This document shows positions 6,581 to 6,811 of a DNA stretch of 6,811 bases, piece by piece. The first letter of the stretch is position 1; each line of letters starts with the position of its first letter. The stretch comes from Chloroflexota bacterium (GTDB lineage Bacteria; Chloroflexota; Dehalococcoidia; JACQUE01). The stretch covers positions 1 to 6,811 of the forward strand of contig JACQUE010000220.1 of assembly GCA_016210425.1 (NCBI GenBank). Reading direction: 5' to 3'. Under the pieces are notes generated by a model, which was given only the letters and a program-made list of their open reading frames with translations, was not told the DNA's origin and made no database searches. A program made the position numbers and the translations under genes.

Positions 6581-6811
6581 ATGCACGTTGGAGTGATCGG
6601 TGGCGGCCTTGCCGGCCTCAGCGCCGCATACGACCTGGCGAAGAGCGGCCATCGCGTCACAGTCTTGGAGGCTTCACCGCAGCTCGGCGGGCTTGTCGGC
6701 ACCTTCAAGGTTGGCGGCGAGCGCCTGGAGCAGTTCTACCACCACATTTTCATGAGCGACACGGAGGTCGTGCGTCTCATCGAGGAGTTAGGCCTGGGCA
6801 ACCGGTTGGAA
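6581..6811 (+). CDS. FAD-dependent oxidoreductase, amine-oxidase/protoporphyrinogen-oxidase-like (N-terminus only)
   Basis: The 77 residues before the window edge start [20 protein letters not shown], a Rossmann FAD-binding motif (GGGLAG, 7-12). The acidic end of strand two is VTVLEAS (26-32), and the following GG pair (LGGLVGTF) fits the flavin amine oxidase/phytoene desaturase/PPOX superfamily. The piece [11 protein letters not shown] (49-59) resembles a subgroup annotated as NAD(P)/FAD-dependent oxidoreductases near glycosyltransferases and cell-envelope genes; I recall this and have not checked it. The ATG at 6581 is supported by GGGGAG 9 nt upstream. The gene follows the membrane protein by 21 nt and probably shares its promoter. 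Most of the protein lies outside the window, so the substrate (polyprenoid, sugar nucleotide or porphyrin) cannot be assigned. Confidence 0.88.
   Translation, partial: MHVGVIGGGLAGLSAAYDLAKSGHRVTVLEASPQLGGLVGTFKVGGERLEQFYHHIFMSDTEVVRLIEELGLGNRLE

Overview
This 6.8-kb window is GC-rich bacterial chromosome with dense coding on both strands. It looks like housekeeping DNA, not a mobile or defence region. I infer a member of the Chloroflexota, possibly Dehalococcoidia-like. The reasons are a short IF2 with a single N-terminal IF2_N domain, a nusA-ylxR-infB cluster without ylxQ, several TTG starts, and beta-oxidation-type crotonases next to core genes. This assignment rests on family knowledge, not on a search.

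Layout. Positions 1-3701 (minus strand) hold a transcription/translation operon, read right to left: nusA (NusA with a long charged tail), ylxR/rnpM (small RNA-binding protein) and infB (translation initiation factor IF2, cut by the left window edge). Intergenic spacers are 16 and 27 nt, so the three genes are probably co-transcribed. The leader upstream of nusA (3711-3824) carries a good sigma70-type promoter, followed by a hairpin with a U-tract that lies before the nusA ribosome binding site. This is a possible attenuator.

Positions 3890-5360 (minus strand) hold two tandem crotonase-fold enoyl-CoA hydratase/isomerase paralogues, 4 nt apart. Both keep the two catalytic glutamates. The upstream copy has a markedly shortened loop after the oxyanion-hole segment.

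Positions 5361-5533 are a divergent intergenic region. Two back-to-back promoters have their -35 boxes in the two arms of a perfect 8-bp inverted repeat. Positions 5534-6811 (plus strand) hold a polytopic membrane protein of the LPG-synthase TM (UPF0104/AglD-like) family and then the N-terminus of a FAD-dependent amine-oxidase/protoporphyrinogen-oxidase-like enzyme, cut by the right edge. These two probably form an envelope-lipid or glycolipid operon.

No tRNA, rRNA, CRISPR array, insertion sequence or phage gene was seen, and no stretch over 300 nt lacks a gene. I do not see a clearly new multi-gene system. The most interesting signals are regulatory (the nusA leader and the divergent promoter dyad), followed by the NusA tail and the crotonase pair.
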